Source: Perca fluviatilis (taxonomy: Eukaryota > Chordata > Actinopteri > Perciformes > Percidae). Taken from it: a stretch of DNA of 64,000 bases. The notes under the pieces are model-generated. The model saw only the letters and a list, made by a program, of their open reading frames with translations, did not search any database and was not told where the DNA came from. Both the position numbers and the translations under genes were made by a program. Location: NCBI RefSeq assembly GCF_010015445.1, contig NC_053116.1, positions 2,888,068-2,952,067 of the forward strand, in the 5' to 3' direction. Positions 34,157 through 45,483 of this stretch are shown one piece after another (positions within the stretch are counted from its first letter, which is position 1; each line of letters starts with the position of its first letter).

Positions 34157-34482
34157 ATGTATTATTATTTGTTATTATCTTTTAGGCCTTCTCTGAAGGC
34201 GTAGAAGGCCCTGAAGGTTCCCCACTGATAACATGTATGAAGTGAAAAAAAAACCTTAACGTGGCTATACAATGACCAAATCGTCAAATACTATACCTAT
34301 ATACCTATACTAAAAAATCGCATTTCCAACTTCTGCATTATAGCCTGTGTAAACGACACACCAGAACAGGTATTTCCGATAAAACAGAAGTTGATCAAAC
34401 ATTAATGAGCCATGATAAAAGAATGAAAATAATTGTGTGAGAATTAATTTTTGTTTCATTTTTCCTGTGTGTGATTATTTCA

Positions 34483-35260
34483 GAGAAAGCATGCAGGAAA
34501 TTATAAGAGGCCTGAGCTCGACACAGCAGATCAGCAACAGACTGGACCACCTAAAGAAAAGCAAGCAAGGCTCACACAATTTGCGGGCAACATTTCACAA
34601 TCCAAAGTTAACTCACTTATGTTAACCTTCATCGTGGATGATGTCCAGTCCTTAAACATACTGGGAGAACCAGCATTTAAAAGACTTATTGAGGGATTAA
34701 GTGGGGGCAAAACTGTAATGACCAGAAAGACACTGATGGCTGAACTTCAAAGTGAATACATGAACATGAAAGAAAAACTTAAAACAAAATTACCAAAAGT
34801 GCAGTCAGTCTGCACAACTGCTGATATATGGACAGCTTCTAATAGGAGCTTTTTTGGGATGACATCCCACTGGATCGAGGAAGTTGCTAGTTGGAGAGGA
34901 AATCAGCAGCTCTTGCCTGTGTCAGAATTAAAGGCAGACACACATTTGATGTCATTGCTGCAAAAATAAATGAAATTCACACCACATACAACATCGAACA
35001 TAAAGTAACAGCAACAGTGACAGACAATGGTAGCAATTTTGTAAAAGCCTTCAAAGAATTCTCTGCAAATGATGATGAAGTCCCTTTTGAAGATGTTAAC
35101 ACCATTCTGTCAGAGGAAACAGATGATGAACATGTACACCTTTTTCTTCCACCGCATCAAAGGTGTTAACACACCTAATAACACTTTATCGCCACAAAGG
35201 ATCTCACAACTGCTTTGAAACGGGTCACCACGTAAAGTCTCCAACATCAATGGCCAAATG
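34483..35260 (+). pseudogene. hAT transposase N-terminal half, truncated
   Basis: After a TTATTTCAG acceptor the plus strand encodes ARLTQFAGNISQSKVNSL and LTFIVDDVQSLNILGEPAFK. The first catalytic region TTADIWTASNRSFFGMTSHW follows and, after a frameshift near 34885, the second (TATVTDNGSNFVKAF). It decays into stops around 35170 and the C-terminal dimerisation region is missing. The layout is that of BED-type hAT transposases. No terminal repeats were found. Confidence 0.78.
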
Positions 35261-35771
35261 CTCTGCATTATGAAAAAAAAAAATGCTAATATGTTGAAAA
35301 AAGAATATGTTCACTTTTTAGACTGTTCTAAGATATGTTTACACTTATTTTGAGATTTTGAAAGATATGTTGTGGTGGATATGTTATGAGAAATATGAGA
35401 AAAGATGTTTAGGAACGTTTTTAGTTTTAAACATTCTATATGATGTGAGAAATAAGTTAAACAGATTGATATGAGGATATGTACTGAGAAACGGATATGT
35501 TCAGAGTAAAGAAAGTACTTAGTAATAAATATAACGTTTTTGGTTAATGTCTTTTTTTAGTTAGTTCACACTAAGCTTTTGCTGAGGGTGGTAAGCAAAC
35601 AATTGTTCCAGGCTGTGATTATCTGACTTGGGACGTGTGAAATATTGTGATGTAGAGCATCCTGGGACATCCTGGCACTTCCCTGCACTCTCCCTGTCAT
35701 CTTATGTGCTGCAACTATCTTCAACCTGAATGAACAAATTATTTTAAAGACAGGTTATTAGCTATTATTAA

Positions 35772-37129
35772 AGGTCCAATATGTAATATTTGTACTGTAA
35801 TAAATCCAAAAATGACACCAATGCCTCATCAGATATTAAGGAAACATGTTAAACTGAAATACTATCTTTTCTGACAACAATGCTAATTTCAGTATTTTTT
35901 CTTTTTGAAATTTACATTCCGTGACGGAATTTATGTTTATGTTTTGATCTGTATGTTGTTATCAACGGCCCAGTTTGACAGCCAGGCTGGGTTGCCAGAT
36001 ATACCTGTAAAAACGTAAACCCAGCGCGCTACAGCTGTAACGTTAGTACAGCCATGAAAGCAGCAAACAAACAAACAGGATCAATGGAGATAGATTCTAC
36101 CCGACCTAAAAAAAAGAAAACAGCATGTTTCTAACAGTTGCGTGACCAGAGACATAACAACCCCCTGGTAAATAATGGAGATGTATTTGAAAGATGGAGA
36201 CAGCGTAAGAGGCCCCAAAGGACGCAGAATTGGCTTATTTTCTCCTGAACCGGTAAGCATTAGCTTCAGGCTAATTTATCACAGCTACTAGGGACGGGCA
36301 TTTTTTGTCATTTCAACATTTGTGTTCTCACATTGAATTATATAGCTAGAGTACCCGAGTTGGTTACTCGCAAAAACAATTGAGACACAGCCAGTAAAGT
36401 GATCCCGACTGGTCCTGGCTAACGCCGCCATGCTAACCCTGCTACCTGTTAACGTTACCGGAGAACCAGGCAAGCGCCCACGGCTGTTTACAGCGTATGC
36501 CTCGTCAGCCGCTGGAGCCGACAACGGTGAGTTATTTTAAGCCACGAGAGGGGCTGTAAATCGGAAAAGAGAGGACTGTGAGTTTGCAGTGTGTTTAGCG
36601 ATTTTTGCCATAATTCTAAGCCAATGAAGTGTGTTCCGTCGGTAAGGTAGTGGTATTTTTAGCGTTTCGTATTGTAATTCTAAGCCGAGGAAGTGTGCCT
36701 GACTGGCGGGTGGAGAGGACAGTGAGGTTGTTGTGTTTTTAGCGGTTCATACTGTAATTTTTAAGCCGAAAAGTCTTGTCTGTCAGTTGGTTACAGAGCT
36801 CCGCGTGAGCACGAGCTTTTATGACTGTCAATATAGCCAGCATCTACCGTTAGCTACTCCGCTGTGCTGTGAAGTAATGTCTGGCTATGTGAGACTAGCA
36901 TCTAATGTTAGCTACTCTGCTGTGCTGTGAAGTAATGTCTGGCTATGTGAGAAAAGTGTCTAGCAACGTTGTTGTGAATGCTGCGGTCTCAGCCTGGCAA
37001 CCCCCGTGAACTTCGAGTCTGGGCAGGAGGGGGCGGGGGAAACGACTCTCCAGTATTTTGAATTGGTAGTGCAGTAACTATTTTAACCGCTAGCTGCCAG
37101 TATTACACACAATATTACATATTGCACCT
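35772..37129. mobile_element. TTAA-flanked MITE-like element, 1.36 kb
   Basis: The ends are AGGTCCAATATGTAATATT and, inverted from the right, AGGTGCAATATGTAATATT, with TTAA immediately outside both (35768-35771 and 37130-37133). It carries no transposase. Inside are several short tandem similarities, such as two copies of GTGCTGTGAAGTAATGTCTG near 36865 and 36930, and gene-like GC-rich parts. The TTAA target suggests piggyBac-type mobilisation. Confidence 0.75.
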
Positions 37130-37133
37130 TTAA

Positions 37134-38307
37134 TATAACGTGTTGCTTTGTGTTAAAGAATTAGCATTGAATAACCTATTTAATATTTTGTCAATGTCAT
37201 ATTACACTTTTGATTCATATTAAGGCTGTGAAAATATGAAAATTACTTTCATAATCAACCACCAGGTCTTTGCCAGTTCCACAATAGTAAACGCAAATAT
37301 GAAAGACGAGGAAAAACTGCACTCTGATGGAAGACAGACAGAAAGTGCAAGCTAGGATTTTTTGGTTAAACTTTTGGTTACATTTGGTGAATTATTTAGC
37401 CCCCTTCCCCTTTACGTTTAGAGTGGTACCAATGCATGCCTGATGTTTTCCCGTTTAATTCAATACCATAGTCTTCATCCTGGCAGCAAAAGTGAGCTCA
37501 CTACAACCTCTCATATACAACCAAGTGAAATCGTGGTCAACCCGCGATTTATTTCTAACGCGTTTAATATTTCAATGAACCTAACAGAAATGATTAAACA
37601 CTTTAAGTTTGATAGCACTAAATGGCACTATCATTTTCATAATCATGATGCACACCCATATGTTGATAGCTGACTATGCAATTCGCTAAGATAGGGATAA
37701 AGGCAGCCTATTATAATGTGCCCTGCTCTTGGCACTCAGTAGGCCTACCTCTTGCTTATGTGAAAGAGGTCTGTCCCTCATCATGACCAGGCTGTGGATT
37801 GGTGATAGCCAGACTAGTAGGCCTACTCTTTTCCTCAGTTTATTTTTTTCTTTTTTATTGACAAAAAAGCACCAACATACAAAACTCTCGTTGTCCTCAG
37901 TTTCTTTTACACATAGCATATACAGTAAGTGAATGTATTAGCGCCCCCTGCTGTTGTCTGTTAATATCGCTTTATAAGATTTTTTTTGTGCCGACATCCG
38001 TCGGTTGGACGGCCGTTCTGGACTTTTCCTGAACTCACAGATTGTCAGTCCGTCCTGCATGGGCTAATGACAATAATACCAATCAGGTAAAACCAGTGCT
38101 GAGTGAACAGAAAAGGCTGTTAGCCTGGTCAGGAGCAGAATAAATCTCCATGGTAACTTAGCCTCCTCTGCTTTCCTGAAACTGAGTCAAGACTTAAATC
38201 ATCCAGGATAACTGGGGAATCCTGGCTTAATCCGCTGGCTAGCTTTTGTGACACAGAGTAACATAAAAACAATCTTGTCTTCTATCCGGATATTGTTGCA
38301 AAAATAT
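37134..38307. other. No gene recognised
   Basis: AT-rich unique-looking sequence. The open frames here are short and unlike any family I know. At 38090-38270 the text resembles interiors of common fish MITEs, but no ends were found. Confidence 0.4.
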
Positions 38308-38415
38308 ATTCAACTCACATAATACATAAAATGTATGTTATCAAACTATCGGCTATAAACATAAACATATAAACAGTTTTTCTAATAATCTTTACGGTTT
38401 AAAAAGTTACAACAG

Positions 38416-38800
38416 TAGATTAGATTCAACTTCATTGTCATTGTGCAAAGTACAAAGACAATGAAATGCAGTTTGTGTCCAACCAGAAGAGCAAAAAAAA
38501 GCAGAAAAGTGCAATGTGATATACAAAGTATAGACAGGTATGGTGGTGCATAGACAGGACAAGAAATATAGTGCAGTTTAGACTAATAAACAGTTGGTTT
38601 ACAGAAGGTGGTTTAAAGTAATATGAATTAAATGTAAATATGTGCAGTGTATTAGCAGTTACCTTATGAGAGCAGAAAAAATATGGCTATGTAATATGAA
38701 CAATGTATGAACAACAAGTACAGATAAGTGCAATGTAGTAGCAGTAACATTATAATAGTACTAAGAATAATATATGCAGTGTATTAACTTTTTTTTCCTT
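38416..38800 (-). repeat. LINE 3' end remnant
   Basis: Begins AGATTAGATTCAACTTCATT then GTCATTGTGCAAAGTAC, a 3' end repeated in many fish genomes, here in minus orientation. It has no coding part. Many GTGCAATGTAGTA-like words give it weak internal repetition. Confidence 0.6.
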
Positions 38801-38814
38801 TTATGTGCATCCTA

Positions 38815-39265
38815 TCCCAGAAAAACTTGTTACTAACCTAGCTCTGGGGAGTTGACTCCCCGGAGTCCTTATGTTTCTTCTTCGCAGAGCCTTGCTGTGC
38901 CACGTTACATCCTGTAACGTCCTGCTGTGCCCGGCTATGACATGAACTACTACGACTACCATTGTAGTCACTGTTCCATTATCTTTATTGTGACTATTAC
39001 GCCACTGTTCATCATAACCCCAACCGGCACCGTCAGACACCGCCTACCAAGAGTCTGGGTCTGCCGAGGTTTCATCCTAAAAGGGAGTTTCTCCTCGCCA
39101 CTGTCGCAATAGCCACTGCTAATGCTTGCTCTTGGGGGAATTATTGGAATTGTTGGGGCTTTGTAAATTATAGAGTGTGGTCTAGACCTACTCTATCTGT
39201 AAAGTGTCTCGAGATAACTCTTGTTATGATTTGATACTATAAATAAAATTGAATTGAATTGAATA
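38815..39265 (+). repeat. L2 3' UTR fragment with (GAATT)n tail
   Basis: It reads like the reverse complement of 60995-61500, the 3' UTR of the L2 copy at the right edge. Shared text includes TAGAGTGTGGTCTAGACC and the terminal AATTGAATTGAATTGAAT. It is therefore a 5'-truncated copy of the same LINE subfamily on the plus strand. Confidence 0.85.
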
Positions 39266-39463
39266 TATTATAAGAAAAACTGAATAAATATGGATATTAA
39301 GTATGAACCATATAGACAGATATGTAAACCAGTAAAACAGGGTTCCTAAATGTAACAAAATATATCCTCATGAAAGAAATCAAAACAAAAAAAGTGAAAC
39401 TAGAATAACGGGGCTTTTTATTTTGACAGCGGTCCCCCCGGAAGTGGTGTTTGCCCATGCTGA

Positions 39464-40602
39464 CCAAGCCCCCAGGAAGAGCGCCATGTCTAAAAGCCAC
39501 CATGGGCTTAGCGGATAGGGGTGGTACTGCCCCCCATGGCCCAGAAAGACTTTTCACATAGACTTTGCATGGCGAAAGAAACGTCTATATTTCAGCGGAT
39601 AATTAGTTTTCGGGGTATATCAACTTACCAGCCCGAACACTGAAATGGTCCTTGTTTAAAACGTTACGTTTTTAACATTTTTAACATTTTTAACATTCAC
39701 TAGAAGCAAATCCAGAATTATTAAATTTGGCATGATGAACGCGCATAATGGACGCGAGCAGAGTCGCGGGACTGCGCCCGCCCGCTCAAATGACTGTTCT
39801 CCTGAGCTCATGTAGCTAGCTGTAATAATGGCTATAGCTAATGGTTGTAATTCACCCTGTGTTCTATTAATCTGTCCATGGTATTATCTTATGAAGTTAT
39901 GATACATCCAAGGGATGTATGTATGCTGCAAAGCATGTTACATGGATGTAACGTCATTAGCGTTTCCCAAAACTAGCGGGGCTATCGGCTAGCTAGCTAG
40001 TTACTAACATCAGGGGTAGCTAGCATGGCTGTATTAAGATCATGCCTACATAATGTTACTACAGACATAGTGATTACATGGCCTTGGTTCTGTCTTATGA
40101 TACATCCGAGGGCTGTATGCTGTAAAGCTTGTAACGTGGATGAAGGATGAAGCCATGGATGAGCTTTGTTCACGAAACTGCAGGCTAACTGCTAGCGCTA
40201 CTTAGTAGCTAGCTAGCTAGCTAGTAGCACGACATAATTATTAAATCTCCTTGGTTGTCTAGCTAAATACATCTATCATTTATTTTGCTAAGCATTTAAA
40301 CGATCGAGAACAACGAAAACACAATGTTTAACGTTAGTGAATATTTTAGACAATGAAAACGGCGAGTTCATGAGTTTGCCACTTGTAAGAGACACGAGAG
40401 AGAAGCTCATGAACGAGCATGTTGCTACCGGTTGCTAAGACAAAACAAACAAATTGTTGCTAGTGCGCGTGTCCATTGTGACGTCAGGGGCCAACAATGC
40501 GGAAGATCCGAGCTCCATGTTTGCTTTATGCGCTTTTGAGCACTCTCATTGGAACGTACGGGGCTTCCCGCCAAACCTGTATCCAGATCTCTTAATACAT
40601 CC
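39464..40602. other. Unidentified 1.1-kb insertion in the inverted duplication
   Basis: Absent from the other copy of the duplication. It opens with AAGCCCCCAGGAAGAGCG and ends with CTCTTAATACATCCATGG. The junctions share CCATG...GCTGA-like text, possibly an imperfect target duplication. No coding frame is supported, and it contains a GCTAGCTAGCTAGC run near 40207-40222. Confidence 0.5.
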
Positions 40603-40697
40603 ATGGTGCTGAGCAGCGGGAGCAGTGAGGAGAGAAGCCGTTAGCTGAATCCAGATCAGGGAAACCCAAACAGCGTTTCTTAGTTTGTTCATCAGAG

Positions 40698-40746
40698 ATG
40701 GAGCGACACCGGGAACACACGGAGGAGACCAAGATGCGGGGAGAAG
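40698..40746 (+). CDS. Duplicated short first exon (orphan)
   Basis: Encodes MERHREHTEETKMRGE and ends at GAAG followed by GTTAGT, phase 1. It is the inverted-duplication partner of 11347-11395, with one Leu-to-Met change. No finger exon follows on the plus strand in this window before the next zinc-finger first exon at 59800, so it is probably non-functional or joins something outside. Confidence 0.4.
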
Positions 40747-41332
40747 GTTAGTCTGACAATCTAACTTCTCTCATAATCACACTAAGCTAACGTTAGCCTG
40801 ATAGCCGCATGCAGCTAGCTCTTGAAGCAAACGTGTTTTTATATCAGCGTGCTAACTTTATCCTCCCAGTCCTTCAGCTGCAAGAAAAACATCGCTGTCC
40901 TCAATTCAGTTCTGGAAGAAGTATTCAGACCCTTTACTGCAGTTAAAGTACTAATACCAGTAAAGTACCTCAACATTTGGACTGAAGTACAAGTACTGGA
41001 GTAAATGTACTTAGTTACATTCCAGCACTGCCTACATTATAACCATCCAGTCTTGTATTTAAAAAGGTTGTTTCTGCCTCAAAATGACTAGATTTTATTT
41101 ATGAGGCTTTTATCTGACAGATTATAGCCCACACTGAACTTTATACCTGTTGAAATACCTTTTTAACACTCAGCGATCTATGACAATGTCGACGACGTCA
41201 CACGTGACCTCCGATTAATATTTATTAGGCCTGGAGCGACGGGTCGATGACATCGACGTCAAAATTTCGTCAACGTTATATTTTTGCGTCGACGCTTCGC
41301 CACACACTCGTGGGAGAAAAAAACATTGCAAA

Positions 41333-44004
41333 ATGGAGGACGAAACAGCAACCTGCTCCTCACAGAATTCCCAAAAAAAACGAAACAAAAAGTCCTAAAA
41401 CAACAGCTTGCCGTAAATCATCCCAGGTATGGGAATATTTCAAATTTAGTCCGAAAGGTAAAGGTGTCGTTACTTGCTCTCTTTGCAAAATGGAGTTGGC
41501 ATACCACACCAGCACAACAGCAATGTGGGAGCGTCTGAAATGGGGGCACCCCATTGTCACTCGTGAAGGAGACAATAACAAGTAAGTACTAACGTTGGCT
41601 AAATTAATTTCATGTTTGTGTAGTGTGTTGTGTAGCTTGAGCTAATGTCAACGTTAGCTACGAGCTTTTAATGGTATCTGTCTAACGTTCGCTAACTCAC
41701 ATGTCACGACTTAACGTTAGTTAGCGTTAACTCATGCTGTGGTCGTTTACGAGTCAAATACATAACATTAGACTCACGTTAGCCAGCTTATAGTATCATG
41801 ATTCAGTACGCTAGTTCGCCAATGTCAACTAACTGAGCCAAGCAATGTCCAGGCCAGGGCTGCACATAAGCTGGTTAGCAGTGTTCATGAATGAATGGAT
41901 GTTTTTATGAGCACTGAAAACATTAAAATAAGCAGTACATCCAAGTGTGATAGGGCTCCTTTGAGTACTAAACATTTTACAGTGTATATAGAGTACTCTA
42001 CGAGCCTCTAGATAAACATGAATGCATGAGCACCAAGAAACAAACTGGTGCTCCTGTGAGAACCAGATCAAAATTGTTATTACTTTTAAAAAGTAGCCAC
42101 GTTAGCATTCAAATAAACTAATCATAGCATAGCAGCACTGCAATGAGGTTAAGAGTAGATTTAAAATGCCCCACTGTCATAGCTGTTCTAATATGCATTG
42201 CTTTTGTGTTTTCTAGGACAAAGCAAAGAACCTTGCCGTCCTATTTTGGGAAAGAGACGCAATGCACTCCACAGAAGGCAGCTGAACTGAGCAAAAGGAT
42301 CTTGAGAGTAAGTAATTATTAGCTCACTGTTGCTTGCTTTGAGTATCTTTTAGGATGGAGAGGCTGTGCCCATTTTTTGTGTCCTATATTTATTAGCTAC
42401 GTTATGGGTGTTTCTTCAGTTAACTTGTCCCTTTTCTTTGTGTCCTTGTTTGGATTGTCTAATAATTAATCTACTTACACTGTAAGCAACATATGGCTCT
42501 ATGAAAGGTGCTATGTTCATGTTGTTATTAATAATAATTTTCTTTATCTTACAGGTGATCGTCAAAGACATGAGGCCTTTGTCTCTTGTTGAGGGTGAAT
42601 CCTTCATAGACATGATCGAATATGCCTGCCCAGGCTTCAAATGTCCCTCCAGGTGGTGGTTCACAAAGCAGTTGGAGAAGGCGTATCAACGTACTCTTGA
42701 AGATCTGAAGAAAGACCTACAGAAGAGGTCAAAAGTCACACTCACCACCGATGCCTGGACAAGTATTGCCACAGAGGCATACCTCGGAGTGACTTGCCAC
42801 TACATCAACGACAACTGGGAGATGGTCTCATTCGTTTTGTGCACAAAGCCCCTTGAGGACAGACACACTGGAGAAAACATCGCTCGCTGGATTGAAGAGG
42901 TTGTCGAGAAGTTTGACCTCTCTCTCCGTGATGATGTCCAGGCGATTGTCCATGATGTAAGCCACAACCCTCTCAGACCCAGAGGTCACCAAGGCAGCAA
43001 AGCACTACATGGATATGAAAGCTGACCAGTGGAGCCTCCTGGAGGAGCTAAAGAAAGCACTTGAGCCCTTCGAGCAAGCCACCGTCTTCCTGAGTGGAGA
43101 GGCATACTTCACAGTCTCTGTCCTGCCTCCAGTGGTGAAAGGCCTACAGAAGTCCACGCAGACAGCCTTTGAGTCTGCTCCTATCGCCACCTTCCAAACA
43201 GCAGCCGCAGCAGAGATTGCTTCAAGGTTAGTTTAATTATTCAGCTCTTTAAATATCTTATAGTGAACTAACTGAATATTTTAATTAAGCTTTCCCAGTT
43301 TGCATCTTTCAATGTTTCCCCATTGGCATTCTATCATGTAGAGCTATTGATTCTACTGTTATCTTTCTCTCTACTTAAACCTTAAATTTCTTTTATCTTA
43401 AGTGTGCAAATCAAATCCATTATTTTTCAGATGGAAGATTGAGACAACATATGATGAAGATGGGAACAATGTGTTCATCTTGGCCGCGGCCCTTGATCCG
43501 AGATTCCGAAAACTCAAGTTCCTGTCCACAGACGACATCCTGAAGGTGAAAATCAAATTTCAGACCCTTGCACTTGAAGCCAGACGAGTGCAAGTGAGGG
43601 AAGAGCCTGAAGAAGATGACTCCCCCAGTGGACAGCCAGATCACTCCAGACAGAAGCCAAAGTCTGTTCTGGACACGTTGCTTGGCACAGATGAGGAGGA
43701 GGAGCTGGAAGATGAAGACCCAGGCCAAGACCAGAGGGAAGATGCTGTCAGGAATGAGCTGCTTGTGTACTTTGGGGAGAAACCCATTCCAAAGGACAAA
43801 AACCCACTCCAATGGTGGAAGGAAAATGAAACGAAGTTCCCCGCCCTGGCTGTTGTAGCGAAATCCTATCTGGCTGCCTCTGCAACATCCACACCTTCGG
43901 AACGTCTGTTCTCAGCAGCAGGGACCATGGTGAGCAAAAAAAGAGCAAGCCTCACCAAAGAGCATGTGGACATGCTCACATTCCTACACAGTAATTCAGA
44001 GTAG
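41333..44004 (+). pseudogene. ZBED-type hAT transposase, four exons, deleted core
   Basis: Exon 1 (41333-41581) starts MEDETATCSSQ and encodes a BED finger (VWEYFKF, CSLCKMEL, H) but has a one-base shift in an A-run near 41384. Exon 2 (42217-42307) contains LPSYFGKETQC. Exon 3 (42555-43226) has the first catalytic region TLTTDAWTSIATEAYLGVTC. After AIVHDV it jumps, in a new frame, to DPEVTKAAKHYMDMKADQWS, so roughly 150 or more codons of the RNase H-fold and insertion domain are missing. Exon 4 (43431-44004) encodes LAAALDPRFRKLKFLS, an acidic stretch and the dimerisation region LQWWKENETKFPALAVVAKS with ATSTPSERLFSAAG. Splice sites agree with GT-AG. The protein cannot be a complete transposase. 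Confidence 0.88.
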
Positions 44005-44086
44005 GTAGTGTAGAAGAGGAGTAAAGGGTGGTGATGGATGAGGGAGGAGAGAAGCGGAGGAAAGTGGACAGTACTATATTGCACAC

Positions 44087-44719
44087 TAGAGTTGGGTATC
44101 GTTTGTTTTTTTTCGATTCCGGTGCTAAATCGATACTTTTAAAACGGTGCCTGAACCGGTACTTTTCAATAAAGTAAAAAAAAAATAAGAAGAAAAAAAA
44201 TAAGGGTAGTAAACAACAGTCAGTGACTTGTTTATTGCTAAGGCCATGGTCAAAATTAAAGATTTAATAATAATGTAATAACTATAACAATAACAATAAC
44301 TTATTTCACCAGTATATTGCTGTTGAACCCCAGATGGGAAATTAATTCCGACGACGGCAGCTGCAAGTGAAAGCACCGTCTGTGTTGTTTAATTCCGACC
44401 ATATAAACATACTGTATATCTATGAATTCCGACAACGGCAGCTGCTGCGCTTCATTGCAGACTGTTACATCCCGCTGTTGAAGTCCTCCACAGTGAAATA
44501 CAGTCACACTTTACACTGTTTAACGTTAGCTGTCAGCATTTTACTGGTGTTTAATCCAGCTGCTAGCTAAAGGTAGGCTAACGTTACATGCTGTCAGGTG
44601 TAGTGTAAAGTCAAGCACCAAAATGAGGCACCGAAACTTTCGTTCTTATTCGGTCTCGTTACTACCGTTTATGTCGGCACCGGTTCCCTATTGGCACCGA
44701 GTTTCGGTACCCAACCCTA
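44087..44719. mobile_element. hAT MITE nested in the hAT
   Basis: Starts TAGAGTTGGGTATCG and, inverted from the right, TAGGGTTGGGTACCGAAAC. It is flanked by perfect TTGCACAC duplications (44079-44086 and 44720-44727). It is third-level: piggyBac-like, then hAT, then this MITE. Part of its interior (about 44470-44600) resembles 46741-46860 and the reverse of 10230-10340, so it carries a captured piece of that locus or a shared repeat. Confidence 0.88.
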
Positions 44720-45339
44720 TTGCACACACTTCATTAGCATGTAAGCTTACAGAATAGCAGTTAAGAGAGTTTGATTGTGCATCAGATTAAACACACTCAG
44801 CAATCTCTGTACTGTTCACTGCACATTGTTTGTTTTTGCACTGCATTTTTTTAATCTTTTGTACAGGAGAGATTTATGTTGGGACTGTACAACTGAAAAA
44901 AGGAATTTTATATTGTATTACATTCTCAGGAATGTCTATACTGTGCACTGCACAGTGGTTTTTTTCACTACAACAAGAGATATTTTGGTACTGTAAAGAG
45001 TATACAGGCTGGACTTTCATTTTGTATAACAGTAAAATTATTTTATTTTATTTTGTATTTTATTTATTTTATTTTATTTTGTGAAGATTTTTTGCTGTGC
45101 AAAACTGTTTAATAAAGTATATTATTTTTTGTTATTTATTTGAGATACATTATGTTTTTTTTTAATCGAGCAACAGAAAAATAATCGTTATATTAATCAT
45201 CCAATTAGTCGTTACATTAGTTGACTAATCGATAAAATAATCGCCCGATTAATCGTTTAATAAATAATCGTTTACCCCCAGCCCTAATATTTATATAATT
45301 TCATAATCGTTTAATGTATCTGCTTACCGTCTTCGCTGG

Positions 45340-45483
45340 CTAAAAGCTAACTGGGGGTGTCTTTGGTGTCTTCGTAGCCTTTACAGAAGGTTTTCTATCC
45401 AGCTGGAACTTGTGCCTCTTTTCCGAGTTGTTCAGCAATAAATCCAAACGCTTACATCCAAGATTTATCCACTCGATGTCCAT
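45340..45483 (-). pseudogene. Short ORF in the piggyBac-like element
   Basis: The minus strand encodes MDIEWINLGCKRLDLLLNNS and continues to KTPPVSF before a TAG stop. Beyond the stop the same frame runs four more codons to ACG then GTAAGC, a good donor, so the stop may be a nonsense change in a former first exon. I do not recognise the peptide; an N-terminal piece of a piggyBac-type transposase is a guess from its position. Confidence 0.35.

Larger units (their letters stand above)
24774..34227 (-). mobile_element. ZMYM-type hAT transposon hosting three nested insertions
   Basis: The left end is CAGTGGCGAACCGTGA and the right end, inverted, is CAGTGGGGAACCTTCAG. The flanking 8-mers TTAACATG (24766-24773) and ATAACATG (34228-34235) agree at seven positions. 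The transposase is on the minus strand (26751-28860). Inserted into it are a TTAA-flanked element (24978-26057), a LINE tail (28140-28458) and a complete Ty3/Gypsy element (28924-33654). Without these the element would be about 3.3 kb. The part right of the LTR element (33660-34227) holds its 5' region with no clear exon. Confidence 0.88.
41226..45286 (+). mobile_element. ZBED-type hAT transposon, internally deleted
   Basis: The ends are TAGGCCTGGAGCGACGGG and, inverted from the right, TAGGGCTGGGGGTAAACG. Perfect 8-bp duplications ATATTTAT lie at 41218-41225 and 45287-45294. The transposase gene has four exons on the plus strand (41333-44004). A smaller hAT MITE (44087-44719) lies in its 3' UTR. 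Positions 45000-45286 are noncoding AT-rich sequence. Confidence 0.93.

Noticed and set aside
37443..37673. Open frame of 76 codons
   Set aside because: No recognisable motif, no splice context and AT-rich composition; treated as chance.
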